A stretch of DNA of 64,000 nucleotides from Alienimonas californiensis (GTDB lineage: Bacteria; Planctomycetota; Planctomycetia; Planctomycetales; Planctomycetaceae): NCBI RefSeq assembly GCF_007743815.1, contig NZ_CP036265.1:308501-372500 (forward strand). Reading direction: 5' to 3'. The notes below the pieces were generated by a model that ran no database searches, was not told the origin of the DNA, and worked only from the letters and a program-made list of their open reading frames with translations. The translations under genes and the position numbers were made by a program. The number at the start of each line of letters is the position of its first letter. Positions within the stretch are counted from its first letter, which is position 1. Below, piece by piece: positions 24,124 to 32,269 of the stretch.

Positions 24124-25782
24124 ATGCCGCCGTCCGCGAAGACTGCCCCGAAGGCGTCCGCCCCGCGACAGCGCAAGTCCCGCATGTCGTGGCAGCCGAC
24201 CGGGCGGGACGCCGCCGGGCGGTGGGTGAAGCGGTACAAGAAGCGGCGGTTTCAGTCCGCCGTCGCCCCCTGCCGCAGCGATCGGGAGGCCGAGCGGGCC
24301 GCGTGGGAAGGGTTCATCGCCTTCCGGACCGCCGTTGACGCCGAGAGCGCCGCCGCCGGGGAGGACGGCCCGCCCCGGGGGTATCGATTGGCGCTGGAGT
24401 TCCACGACGGCGTCGCCGATTGGTGCGCGACCGAGTTGCGGCTCCTGGATCAGACCGGGGAAGTGCCCGACCTGGAGTTCCTCGGCCCGGACGGGGAGCC
24501 GCGGGAGCCGGACGACTGGCGGGCCTATCTCGAAGCGCACCGGGAGAACGCCTGCGCCGCGGCGGCCGAGCTTCGCCGGATCGCCGCCAAGCGCAACCCG
24601 CGGGCCCTGACCGACGAGGAGACATTCCCGTTCCTGGCCCACCTCGCCGTCGAGCTGCCGGCGGACTGGGACGCGCAGGTCGCCGCCGGGACCGCCGTGC
24701 CGCCGCCGCTTCCCTCCGACCCCGCCGCCGAGGACGCCCGCCGTTGGCTGGACCGGCTCTTGGCGGCCGCGGAGGAGAAACGCCGAACGGTCCCCGCCGC
24801 CCCCGCGGACCGGCGGGTCGCCCCGCTGATCGACCGCTACCAGGCCGGCCGGGAGGTGAAGCCCAGTACGCTGTCCCGGGACGCCGAGCGGCTGGCCCAC
24901 TTCGCGGCCTTCGCCGGCGACCGGGACGCGGCGGCCCTCGACGCCGGCACGCTGGAGGACTACCGCGCCCGGCTGCTGGAGTTCTGTAAGGCGGCGACGC
25001 AGGGCGGCCGCGGGTGGTCGCGAGCTGAGGCGCGGCAGACGCTCAACGCCGCCAAGAGCTTCGTCCGGTGGCTGTACCGCACCGAGGTCCTGGACCGCGA
25101 GCCGCGAAACCTCTCCTCCTGCAAGGTCGAGGCGCCGCGGTCCGAGCCGAAGACCGAGGACCCCGCCCTGCTCCGCCGCGTGGTCGACGCCTGCGGCGAC
25201 AGGCCCGTCGGCGTGTGGACGTTGCTCGCCGCCAACGTCGGCGCCTACGGCTCCGACCTGGGCGGGGTCCGGCTGTCGGAGATCGACCTCGAAAAGGGCG
25301 TGTTGACGCGGGGCCGCACGAAAACCGGCAGCCCCGGCCGCTGGCGCCTGTGGGACGAAACGCTGGAGCGGCTGATCGCCTATCTGGAGGTCCGGCCGGA
25401 GCCGCGGGAGCCGGCGTTCGCGGGTCTGCTGTTCCTGGACGGCCGCGGCGGTCCGGTCTGGCGCTTTACGGAGGGCGGCCAGAAGGTGGACAGCACCCGG
25501 TCTGCGTTGAAGCGGCTGCGGAAGCGGATGGCGACGGAGTGCGCCGTCCCCTCGCTGCCGATGTGGCGCCGGACGAGCGCGACGCTGCTGCGGAGCGGCC
25601 CGTTCGCGGACGTGCGGGACGTGTGGCTGGCCCACGCCCCGAAGAACGTCGCCGATCGCTCCTACGCCGCCGCCCCACTGGACCGGGTCGCGGAGGCCTG
25701 CGGCTGGCTCGGCGACCAGTACGGCTTCCCCACCGACCCGGCCCGGTTGGAATCGACCGCGACGCCGCCCCCTCCGCGCTGA
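24124..25782 (+). CDS. Divergent tyrosine recombinase / integrase
   Basis: 552 residues from ATG 24124 (27 more from 24043). A basic N-terminus (KSRMSWQPTGRDAAGRWVKR) and a helical middle are followed by a core-binding region (about residues 245-345) and a C-terminal catalytic domain. In box I the family Arg is replaced by Tyr (GAYGSDLGGVRLSEID). The beta-strand Lys is kept (RGRTKTG). In box II the Arg is kept but the His is replaced (PMWRRTSATLL). The later His (WLAHAP) and the nucleophile Tyr (RSYAA) are kept. Integrases of this kind are common in planctomycete genomes. It opens a block of accessory genes in the same direction and probably moves them or did so. Confidence 0.75.
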   Translation: MPPSAKTAPKASAPRQRKSRMSWQPTGRDAAGRWVKRYKKRRFQSAVAPCRSDREAERAAWEGFIAFRTAVDAESAAAGEDGPPRGYRLALEFHDGVADWCATELRLLDQTGEVPDLEFLGPDGEPREPDDWRAYLEAHRENACAAAAELRRIAAKRNPRALTDEETFPFLAHLAVELPADWDAQVAAGTAVPPPLPSDPAAEDARRWLDRLLAAAEEKRRTVPAAPADRRVAPLIDRYQAGREVKPSTLSRDAERLAHFAAFAGDRDAAALDAGTLEDYRARLLEFCKAATQGGRGWSRAEARQTLNAAKSFVRWLYRTEVLDREPRNLSSCKVEAPRSEPKTEDPALLRRVVDACGDRPVGVWTLLAANVGAYGSDLGGVRLSEIDLEKGVLTRGRTKTGSPGRWRLWDETLERLIAYLEVRPEPREPAFAGLLFLDGRGGPVWRFTEGGQKVDSTRSALKRLRKRMATECAVPSLPMWRRTSATLLRSGPFADVRDVWLAHAPKNVADRSYAAAPLDRVAEACGWLGDQYGFPTDPARLESTATPPPPR

Positions 25783-25891
25783 AACGCGCGGTCCGTCCTC
25801 CGGGGTGAGGTCGCCGTGCCGCGGACTGCGCCGGGGCGTGGCCGGGGAAAGCATCCAGCAGCGACCGTCCCAGAACGCGTCACGGCAACTT

Positions 25892-25953
25892 AACTCTCTC
25901 CGACTCCGAGTTGACTCTCACGGAGACTCCCGACTGACTCTGACGCGGGAGTC
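25892..25953. repeat. Phased GACTC repeat array with inverted end (iteron-like)
   Basis: GACTC occurs at 25902, 25913, 25925 and 25936, a spacing of 11, 12 and 11 bases, so all copies face the same side of the helix. A related AACTC lies at 25892, and an inverted copy GAGTC at 25949-25953. The last direct copy region also forms an inverted repeat, GACTCCCG at 25925-25932 with CGGGAGTC at 25946-25953. The array sits in the 288-base gap after the recombinase gene. It could be arm-type sites for the recombinase, an operator or a replication-initiator site. Confidence 0.7.
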
Positions 25954-26070
25954 AATGTCGCCGACACACGGAGTTCGCGTCCCCTAAACGGCGAGGCGCG
26001 TGGAGTCACTGTGGGATGAGGCCGGTCATTCCGCCGGCCGCCTTTTCATCTCCCGTATCGGAGCCGCCCC

Positions 26071-26226
26071 GTGCCCCGACTCCCCCTCCCGCCGCGGCTG
26101 GCCGCCGCGGCGGGACAGCTCCTGCTCGGCCTGCTGGCCGACCTCGCCGCGATCGCCGCCGGCCGCGCCGCGGCCCCGCCCGATCCGGCCCCGACCCGCG
26201 AGCCGTCGCCCCGCGACGGCCGCTGA
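26071..26226 (+). CDS. Possible very small membrane-type protein
   Basis: 51 codons from a GTG at 26071, preceded by GGAG at 26060-26063. The product is a hydrophobic Leu/Ala helix (GQLLLGLLADLAAIAAGRAA) with a basic/Pro tail. It lies just before the DUF1257 gene in the same direction. Codon use fits (third positions nearly all G or C), but in this genome that is weak evidence. No homologue is known to me. Confidence 0.3.
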   Translation: MPRLPLPPRLAAAAGQLLLGLLADLAAIAAGRAAAPPDPAPTREPSPRDGR

Positions 26227-26264
26227 CCCCTTCTCCCCTCACGTCAAACTGGGAGGCTCCCCGT

Positions 26265-26678
26265 ATGAGCCACATCGTCACCGTCGCCGCCAAGGCGACG
26301 GACCCCGCCGCCCTCGCGGCGGCCTGCCGGCGGCTGAAACTGCCGCCGCCGCAGACCGAGACCGTCACCTTCTTCGATCGCTCTGTCCGCACCGGATCGA
26401 CGGTCCGCCCGCCCGGCTTCGTCTATCCGATCGTCTGCGACACGGACTCCGGCGATCTCTACCACGACACCTACGAGGGCAGATGGGGATCGGAAGCGTT
26501 CGTCGGCCGCCTGCTGCAGGCGTACGCCGTGGAGAAAACGAAGCTCCAGGCGAAGGCCCGCGGCCACCGCTGCACGGAGACCGCCCTCGCCGACGGCAGC
26601 GTGCGGCTGACCGTCACCGCCGGGGCCGCGGGCTTCGGCGGAACGCCCCAGTACCTGAGTGCCGGGGAGGCCGCCTGA
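26265..26678 (+). CDS. DUF1257 (Ycf35-like) protein
   Basis: 137 residues from ATG 26265, preceded by GGGAGG. It begins MSHIVTVAAKATDPAALAAA and contains the family's 'Y-D/H-x-Y-x-G-R-W-G' element (YHDTYEGRWGSEAFVGRLLQ) and AYAVEKTKLQAKARGH. DUF1257/Ycf35 is conserved in cyanobacteria and algal plastids and recurs in planctomycete elements. Its biochemical function is unknown. One base separates its stop from the DUF2997 start, the same pairing found in cyanobacteria, so the two are probably partners. The next gene is an AAA ATPase. Confidence 0.8.
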   Translation: MSHIVTVAAKATDPAALAAACRRLKLPPPQTETVTFFDRSVRTGSTVRPPGFVYPIVCDTDSGDLYHDTYEGRWGSEAFVGRLLQAYAVEKTKLQAKARGHRCTETALADGSVRLTVTAGAAGFGGTPQYLSAGEAA

Positions 26679-26679
26679 G

Positions 26680-26874
26680 ATGTCCCCCCGCATCGAGATC
26701 ACCGTCACCCCCGCCGGCGAGACCTCCGTCGAAACCAAGAGCTTCGCCGGCCCGTCCTGCCGGACGGCCTCCCAGCCCTACGAGGAGGCCCTCGGCACGA
26801 CGTCTTCCGAGCGGCTGACGCCGGAATACCACGCGGCCGTCCCGGTCGCCCAGTCGGTCGAGCAGCGGGCCTAA
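26680..26874 (+). CDS. DUF2997 small protein
   Basis: 64 residues. The start SPRIEITVTPAGETSVETK and the following GPSCRTASQPYEEALG match the DUF2997 pattern (beta strands, then 'G-x-x-C-x-x-A-x-x-x-x-E-x-x-L-G'), with its single Cys. It follows the DUF1257 gene directly (TGA G ATG) and should be co-translated. DUF2997 proteins accompany Ycf35 in cyanobacteria. Role unknown; a small adaptor for the DUF1257 protein or the downstream ATPase is an inference. Confidence 0.78.
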   Translation: MSPRIEITVTPAGETSVETKSFAGPSCRTASQPYEEALGTTSSERLTPEYHAAVPVAQSVEQRA

Positions 26875-26933
26875 CCGACTCGCCGCTCGGCCCCCGTTCT
26901 TTTCCATCCCGAACCCACACGAAGGAGACGCCC

Positions 26934-28466
26934 ATGCCGCGTCGACCGCGGGGCCCGTCCCCGCCCGAACCTCATGAAGAACCCTCCGCGGCCCCGCCCC
27001 CCGGACTGGCCGCGAAACTGGCCGAACTGATCGCCGCCGCCTTTCCCGGCGTGCTGGTCGTCGGTCCCGAACCGGAGGAGGTCCTCCGCGATCTCGCCGG
27101 TCTCTGCCGGGAGAAGGGTTGGAACCTCGCCACGTGGACCGCCGACGGCGGCGAGGACGGCCCCGCCGACCCGCTGGCCGCCGTGAAGGCCCTGCCGGCC
27201 TCCGGCGACGGCGAGACGCCTTCGCTGCTGGCGATGGTGCACCCGCAGCGGTACCTGAACAGCCCCGAGTTATTGGCCGCGATCCGGTCGGCCCTCGCCG
27301 CGGGGAAAACCCGCCGCACCTGTCTGATCCTCGTCCAGCCGATCGGCGATTTGCCGCCGGAACTGGGCCGGGACTTCGCCGTACTGGACTGCCCGCTGCC
27401 CTCACGGGCGGAACTGGAGGCCGTGGCGCGGGGCGTGGCGACGGAGGCGGGCGAACTGCCCGACCCGCTGACGCCCGTGCTGGACGCCGCGGCGGGGCTC
27501 ACCCGTTCGGAGGCGGAGAACGCCTTCGCCCTGTCGCTGGTCCGCCACGGTCGGCTCGACCCCGGGCCACTGTGGGAACTGAAGGCCAAGCAGCTTTCCT
27601 CCGGAGGGCCGCTGTCCCTGTCCCGCGGCGGCCCCGGTTTCGAGGCCCTCGGCGGGATGGAGGCCCTGAAGACGTTCTGCGGCAGCGTGTTGAGGAAGAT
27701 CAGGCCCACGGCCGAGGCGAAGGGCGTGCTGCTGCTGGGCCCCGGCGGGGTCGGCAAGAGCTCCTTCGCCCGGGCCCTCGGCCGTGAGGTGGAGCGCCCG
27801 ACGCTCACGCTGGATGTGGGCGGGCTGATGGGTTCGCTGGTTGGCCAAACCGAGCACCAAACGCGCCAGGCGTTGGCGACGGTCGAGGCGATGGCACCCT
27901 GCGTGCTGTTCGTGGACGAGGTGGAACGGGCGCTGGCCGGCACCTCCGGCGGCGCCCCGGACTCCGGCGTGTCGTCCCGGCTGCTCGGCACGCTGCTCTC
28001 CTGGCTGGCGGACCGGCCGCCCGGCGTGTTCGTCGTCTGCACGGCGAATGACGCCAGCAGGCTCCCCCCGGAGTTGACCCGCTCCGGCCGATTCGATGCG
28101 ACCTTTTTCCTCGATCTGCCCGGTCCTGAGCAGCGGGCGGGCATCTGGGAGACGTACCGCGAGCGCTACGGCGTCGCCGCGGGCGACGCCACGCCCGCCG
28201 ACGCCGGCTGGACTGGGGCGGAGATCGAATCCTGCTGCCGGCTGAGCGCCCTACTGGGCGTGAGCCTTGACGAGGCGGCGACGCACGTGGTGCCGGTTTC
28301 CGTCTCCGCGGCCGAACCGCTGGCGAAGCTGCGGCGGTGGGCGAGCGGTCGGTGCCTGGACGCCGAGGCCGGCGGCGTCTTCCGCCCCGGCGACGGAGAC
28401 CCCTCCGGCGACGCCCCACGCCGCCGGACCAGCCGGCCGGCGAAGCAGAACTACTCGCTGAACTGA
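26934..28466 (+). CDS. AAA+ ATPase (Ycf46-like) of the DUF1257 module
   Basis: 510 residues from ATG 26934 with AAGGAGA nine bases upstream. The N-terminal 235 residues form an inactive-looking Rossmann/ATPase-like domain (LVVGPEPEEVL, SLLAMVHPQRYLNSPELL, LILVQPIGDLP). The AAA core follows: GPGGVGKSSFAR Walker A (Lys275), VLFVDEVERAL Walker B, CTANDASRLPPELTRSGRF sensor I and arginine finger region. The double layout is that of Ycf46-type ATPases. It probably remodels a protein or complex, maybe together with the DUF1257/DUF2997 pair. A terminator-like hairpin lies 34 bases after its stop. Confidence 0.82.
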   Translation: MPRRPRGPSPPEPHEEPSAAPPPGLAAKLAELIAAAFPGVLVVGPEPEEVLRDLAGLCREKGWNLATWTADGGEDGPADPLAAVKALPASGDGETPSLLAMVHPQRYLNSPELLAAIRSALAAGKTRRTCLILVQPIGDLPPELGRDFAVLDCPLPSRAELEAVARGVATEAGELPDPLTPVLDAAAGLTRSEAENAFALSLVRHGRLDPGPLWELKAKQLSSGGPLSLSRGGPGFEALGGMEALKTFCGSVLRKIRPTAEAKGVLLLGPGGVGKSSFARALGREVERPTLTLDVGGLMGSLVGQTEHQTRQALATVEAMAPCVLFVDEVERALAGTSGGAPDSGVSSRLLGTLLSWLADRPPGVFVVCTANDASRLPPELTRSGRFDATFFLDLPGPEQRAGIWETYRERYGVAAGDATPADAGWTGAEIESCCRLSALLGVSLDEAATHVVPVSVSAAEPLAKLRRWASGRCLDAEAGGVFRPGDGDPSGDAPRRRTSRPAKQNYSLN

Positions 28467-28499
28467 CGCCGGCCCCGTCCGGCGCCCCTCCTTCATCAC

Positions 28500-28525
28500 G
28501 CCCCGGCATCCCGCCGGGGCTTTTT
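28500..28525 (+). terminator. Hairpin and T-run 26 bases before the next gene
   Basis: GCCCCGGC (28500-28507) pairs perfectly with GCCGGGGC (28513-28520) around ATCCC and is followed by five T. This is a textbook intrinsic terminator shape. The start codon of the next gene is only 25 bases beyond the T-run, leaving no room for a separate promoter, so partial read-through or regulated termination is likely. Confidence 0.75.
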
Positions 28526-28550
28526 CATTTCCCCCATCAGGAACAAGCCA

Positions 28551-29594
28551 ATGACCCTGCTGATCAGCCCGCCCCGACGCGGGCGAACCCACACCGACGA
28601 TGCCGACCTGCCCGACGCCGAGACCGACCACGGCGCCGCGGAGGTCACGGTCCTCGACGAGGAGCGGGATCACCGCGAACTGGCCCCCGCCGACCGTCTC
28701 CGCAGTGACGCCGCGGCCGTGCGGCTGCACGTCTCGTGGCCCGGCCTGCGGCGGACGCTGTCGGCCGAGCAGAAGGACGAGGCGGCGTCCCCCTTCGACG
28801 CCGAGAGCGGCTCGCTGTCGGCCTCGAAGAAGCTGCTGGACACGAAGCACCCCGCCCTGCGGGCCGCGGCGAAGGTGCGGCACGCGGCCGTGTCGCACTG
28901 GAAGTCGGCGAGCCTGCCGTACCCGGAGCCCGGCGTCCGCCTGCTGCCCCGCAGGGACCTGCCGGCCTTCGAGCGGCGGATGGGCGACCTGCAGGCGGAA
29001 CTCGCCGAGGCCGCCGCGGAGGTCGACCGCTGCCGGGACGAATTGGTCTCCCGGGCCAGACGGCGGCTGGGCGACCTGTTCGACCCGGCCGACTATCCCC
29101 CGTCGCTGGCCCCGCTGTTCGGCCTGTCGTGGGACCTGCCCGCGGTGGAGCCCCCCGACTACCTGCGACGTCTCTCCCCGAGGCTGTATCAGGTCGAGTG
29201 CGACCGGGTGCGGCAGCGGTTCGAACAGGCCGTGGAACTAGCCGAGCAGGCGTTCGCAGCCGAACTTGCCGGGTTGGTGGAACACCTTCGCGAACGCCTG
29301 ACGGGCGGCGAAAACGGCGGCCCCAGAGTGTTCCGGGACTCGGCGGTGGAGAACCTGACTGAGTTCTTCACACGGTTCCGCCGGCTGAACGTGAGCAGCA
29401 GCCCCGATCTCGACGCCGTCGTCGCCGAAGCGGAGGGGCTGCTGCGGGGCGTGGATCCCGTCGACCTACGGGCGAACACCGGCGTCGGCTGGCTCCAGGA
29501 CCGCGTGAAGGAGGGCCTGGCCGGCGTCGCCGAGGCCCTCGACCCGCTCGTCGTCGACGCTCCGCGGCGCCGCGTGCTGCGGTCGCCCCGATGA
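28551..29594 (+). CDS. Helical, coiled-coil protein of the accessory element, unknown function
   Basis: 347 residues. The N-terminal 60 residues are polar and probably disordered. A conserved-looking core reads SASKKLLDTKHPALRAAAKV then RHAAVSHWKSASLPYPEPGV with RLLPRRDLPAFE, which resembles phage-type proteins of the DUF3150 kind (tentative). Long Glu/Ala/Arg helices follow (LQAELAEAAAEVDRCRDELV) and FFTRFRRLNVSSSPDLDAVV near the end. The last four bases overlap the next small gene (ATGA). It may bind DNA or act as a scaffold in the element's life cycle. No catalytic motif is seen. Confidence 0.6.
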   Translation: MTLLISPPRRGRTHTDDADLPDAETDHGAAEVTVLDEERDHRELAPADRLRSDAAAVRLHVSWPGLRRTLSAEQKDEAASPFDAESGSLSASKKLLDTKHPALRAAAKVRHAAVSHWKSASLPYPEPGVRLLPRRDLPAFERRMGDLQAELAEAAAEVDRCRDELVSRARRRLGDLFDPADYPPSLAPLFGLSWDLPAVEPPDYLRRLSPRLYQVECDRVRQRFEQAVELAEQAFAAELAGLVEHLRERLTGGENGGPRVFRDSAVENLTEFFTRFRRLNVSSSPDLDAVVAEAEGLLRGVDPVDLRANTGVGWLQDRVKEGLAGVAEALDPLVVDAPRRRVLRSPR

Positions 29595-29848
29595 GCGGCG
29601 TCGTCCAAGAGCTGTTCGTCGGCCCTGACGGCGTCGCCCGCGGGCTGTACGGCGAACTGATCGACGCCGGCGCCCTCGGCGCCGCCTCCGTCGTCCGGGC
29701 CAGCCACGTCGAACCCGCTGATGGCTGCTGGACCGCGGACCTCTCCCCGGTCGGCGGGCCGGTTCTGGGTCCGTTCTCCCTGCGGAGCGAGGCCCTGACC
29801 GCGGAGGCCGACTGGCTGACCCGCCACCGATTGACCCCGCCGGGCTGA
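29591..29848 (+). CDS. Small protein of the accessory element
   Basis: 85 residues, starting inside the stop of the preceding gene (ATGA). The pattern is GVARGLYGELIDAGALGAAS then VVRASHVEPADGCWTADLSP with VGGPVLGPF and a final helix with a Trp (ALTAEADWLTRH). I recall similar short proteins in planctomycete mobile regions with the 'ASHVEP...W.ADLSPVGGP.LGPF' core, but no function is known. A very stable hairpin follows 31 bases after its stop. Confidence 0.6.
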   Translation: MSGVVQELFVGPDGVARGLYGELIDAGALGAASVVRASHVEPADGCWTADLSPVGGPVLGPFSLRSEALTAEADWLTRHRLTPPG

Positions 29849-29879
29849 TCGCCCGGCTCTTCCACCGTCTTCCCCCCCG

Positions 29880-29920
29880 AGCGGCGGGCCGGCTCCATGC
29901 CGGCTCGCCGCTTTCTCTTT
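29880..29920 (+). terminator. 14-base-pair hairpin with T-rich tail before a small gene
   Basis: Arms 29880-29893 and 29899-29912 pair fully (one G-U) around TCCAT, with a T-rich tail (TTCTCTTTT) after them. The next start codon is 29 bases downstream and is preceded by AGGAG at 29936-29940. It has the same layout as the hairpins at 28500 and 30179. Confidence 0.75.
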
Positions 29921-29948
29921 TCCACTTCACGAATAGGAGTTTTCGAAG

Positions 29949-30155
29949 ATGCCCCAGCACGAACTGAACCGCCGCATCGCCGCCGTCACCGGCGAGCGCG
30001 TCGCGGACATCGCCCGGATGGGCTTCCAGATCGACGGCCCGCCGTCGTTCGCCCACTTCGACGACGACCTCGGCCCCATCGACTGGGACGAGCAGCAGGC
30101 TCGCCGCCGCACCGACATGTCCCGCTGCGGACGCGGCAAGGTCGCCTTCCACTGA
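29949..30155 (+). CDS. Small protein of the accessory element, unknown function
   Basis: 68 residues. The start (MPQHELNRRIAAVTGERVAD) looks like a small helical DNA- or RNA-binding unit (the 'N-R-R-I-A-x-x-T-G-E' pattern). It is followed by IARMGFQIDGPPSFAHFDDD and an acidic WDEQQARRR end. It is flanked on both sides by terminator-type hairpins. No family name can be given; short genes like this are typical for the region. Confidence 0.55.
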   Translation: MPQHELNRRIAAVTGERVADIARMGFQIDGPPSFAHFDDDLGPIDWDEQQARRRTDMSRCGRGKVAFH

Positions 30156-30178
30156 GCCGAAAGCCGCGGCGCCCACGA

Positions 30179-30214
30179 CCGGCGGCGGGCTGATCCCCGC
30201 CGCCGGCCTTTTCT
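30179..30214 (+). terminator. 11-base-pair hairpin with T-rich tail before the clamp gene
   Basis: CCGGCGGCGGG (30179-30189) pairs perfectly with CCCGCCGCCGG (30196-30206) around CTGATC, followed by CCTTTTCTTT. The clamp-like gene starts 36 bases later. It is the third hairpin of this layout in the element. Confidence 0.75.
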
Positions 30215-30247
30215 TTCATCCACGACCCCCGCACACGAGAGGGCCCC

Positions 30248-31669
30248 ATGCCCCCGATCATCCTGCCCCGGCGGACGCTGCACGGCTTCCGCACCGTCCT
30301 GAAGAAGCACCTGAACCTGAAGGGCCGGGAGGCCGGCCCGCCGATTCGCCTCCACGCCGCCGAGGAGGGCGGAACCCGCCTCACCGCGATCGCCCCCGAC
30401 GGCCGGGGCGTCAGCCTCGGCGTTCCCGGCGACCGGCCGCCGGCGGACCTCGTCCTGCCGTTCGAGCTGCTGGCCGAGGCCGGCGCCGCGAAGGCCGGCG
30501 ACGTCTCCCTCGCCGAAGCCGACGGCGGGGCCGCCGTCGTCGCCCACTGGGACGAGAAGGGCGTGCCCCGGTCCGCCCGCGGCGCCAGCGAGAACGCCGA
30601 CCGCGATCGGGCGATCCAGTTCGCCCCGCCGGCCGTGGAGGCGTTCCACGACCCCGGCCCCGGCTTCGCCGCGACTCTGCGGCAGGCCTGCTCCGTCACC
30701 GACGCGGAGTCGACCCGCTACGCCCTGGGCTGCGTCCGGATGGACCCGCACGGCGGCCGGGTGGAGGCGACGGACAGCCACCATCTACTCATCGCTCGGG
30801 GCTTCTCGTTCCCGTGGGAGGAGCCCGTCCTGCTGCCGGCCCCGCACGCCCTGGGATGCTCTCAGTTGAAGGGCGTCGACGTGCGGACGGCGAGAGTGAC
30901 GGACGGGCCGAAGGTCGCGCTGGTCGTCCTCTCCGCCGGCGACTGGACGCTGTGGACGCCGGAGGCCCGCGACGCCCGGTTCCCGGAGCTGGACCGCGTC
31001 GTGCCCGGCGGCGAGGGGAAGGCCGCCGTCCGCCTCTCCGAAGCCGACGCGGCGTTCCTCGCCGACCGGCTGGACCGCCTTCCGGCCGCCGGCGACCACC
31101 GCAGACCCGTCACGCTGGAGGTGCGGGACGGCTTGTTCCTCGTCCGGGCCGCCGAGGAGGGCGGGACGCCGGTGGAGTTGGCGACGGCCTTCTCGGAGGC
31201 CACGGGCGCCGCGGTCGCCGTGGCGGACCGGCGGTTCCTGGCCCGGGCCCTCGCCGCCGGCTGCGTCCGGGTCGTCTTGTATGGGCCGGAGGAGCCGGTC
31301 CGCTGCGACACGCCGGACGAGGGCGGCACGACCGTCGTCTTCGCCACCCTCGCCGGCGACGCCGTACCCACTGAAGGGGCCGTCCGCCTTGCCGCCGAGG
31401 CGGCGTCCCCCGCGTCCGCCGCCCCGGCTCCGGCGACGGTCCCGTTCCGCTCCCCGAAGCCCGCTCCCGCCGTGTCCCGTCCCACACCTGACGCCGCCGC
31501 CGACCCCGAGGACCTCCTCGATCGGGCCGCGGCTCTCACCGCGACTCTCTCGGAGGCCGCCCAGCAGGCCCGGTCCCTCGCGGCGGACCTGCGGAAGCTG
31601 AAGAGGCGGGACCGGGCCGTCGCCAGCGCCCTCGACGGCCTCAAGCGGCTCGGCGGCCTCGCCGCCTGA
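30248..31669 (+). CDS. DNA polymerase III beta-subunit-like (sliding clamp) protein
   Basis: 473 residues. The middle contains a DnaN-like pattern: a helix with CSVTDAESTRYALGCVRMDP and the strand pair GGRVEATDSHHLLIARGFSF, closely matching the 'TRYALNGV...G..L..VATDGHRL' of beta clamps. Similar strands repeat before and after (RLTAIAPDGRGVSLGVPGD; WTLWTPEARDARFPELDRVV). The C-terminal 100 residues are a Pro/Ala linker and a helix (ALTATLSEAAQQARSLAADL) not present in DnaN. It may load on DNA as an element-specific clamp or compete with the host clamp. This rests on pattern similarity; a structure prediction would settle it. Confidence 0.6.
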   Translation: MPPIILPRRTLHGFRTVLKKHLNLKGREAGPPIRLHAAEEGGTRLTAIAPDGRGVSLGVPGDRPPADLVLPFELLAEAGAAKAGDVSLAEADGGAAVVAHWDEKGVPRSARGASENADRDRAIQFAPPAVEAFHDPGPGFAATLRQACSVTDAESTRYALGCVRMDPHGGRVEATDSHHLLIARGFSFPWEEPVLLPAPHALGCSQLKGVDVRTARVTDGPKVALVVLSAGDWTLWTPEARDARFPELDRVVPGGEGKAAVRLSEADAAFLADRLDRLPAAGDHRRPVTLEVRDGLFLVRAAEEGGTPVELATAFSEATGAAVAVADRRFLARALAAGCVRVVLYGPEEPVRCDTPDEGGTTVVFATLAGDAVPTEGAVRLAAEAASPASAAPAPATVPFRSPKPAPAVSRPTPDAAADPEDLLDRAAALTATLSEAAQQARSLAADLRKLKRRDRAVASALDGLKRLGGLAA

Positions 31670-31712
31670 CCGCCCGGTCCGTCCCCTCTCCCTCACCCAC
31701 AGGAGGTGTCTC

Positions 31713-32141
31713 ATGTTGAAGCTGAACTGCGGCCTGAGTCGCAAGGTCGGGCAGCCGGACTACGGCAGCCGCGGGGCGCAGGTCCACCTGGAGGTGGAGC
31801 TGAGCGCCGAGCTGCTGAAGGACCCCGAGAAACTCCGCCGGCAGATCCGCGGGTGCTTCGGCGTCGTCCGCCGGGCCGTCGACGCCGAGCTGGGCGTCGC
31901 CGATGACGAGAGCGGCGAACCCGCCCGCCTCGCCGAACCCCCGCCGGACCGGCGGCCGCCGTCCGACCCGCCGAGCACGGACAAGCAGGTGCGGGCCCTG
32001 CACGCCTTCGCCCGGCGGGCGGGGGCGGATCTGGCCGCCGAACTGCGGCGCCTCGGCGTGACCGACGCCGCCGAGCTCTCCCGCCGCCAAGCCAGCGGCC
32101 TGATCGACGGCCTCAAGGAGCGGGCCGGCGACCGCCGCTGA
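31713..32141 (+). CDS. Small protein with a C-terminal helical motif, accessory element
   Basis: 142 residues with AGGAGG nine bases before the ATG. The N-terminal part (MLKLNCGLSRKVGQPDYGSR then GAQVHLEVELSAELL) is strand-rich. The C-terminal part, after a Pro-rich linker, is a helix-turn-helix-like unit (STDKQVRALHAFARRAGADL, ELSRRQASGLIDGLKERAG) of the type found in several planctomycete accessory proteins and reminiscent of short DNA-binding tails. Function unknown. It follows the clamp gene by 43 bases, so it is probably co-transcribed. Confidence 0.6.
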   Translation: MLKLNCGLSRKVGQPDYGSRGAQVHLEVELSAELLKDPEKLRRQIRGCFGVVRRAVDAELGVADDESGEPARLAEPPPDRRPPSDPPSTDKQVRALHAFARRAGADLAAELRRLGVTDAAELSRRQASGLIDGLKERAGDRR

Positions 32142-32269
32142 CCCGCTTGGCACTCTCCCTCCGATCCCCGGCGGCCGGCCCCGGCGGGGGCGGCCGCGGT
32201 CGACATGCCCCCCGCCGCTCCTGCTTCCCGTTCCCGATTCCCCGTTCCCCGACGACTCGAAAGATCCCC

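Noticed and set aside
24070..25854. Minus-strand frame of 594 codons opposite the recombinase
   Set aside because: No domain, extreme Arg/Gly/Pro content; the plus strand carries the recombinase boxes.
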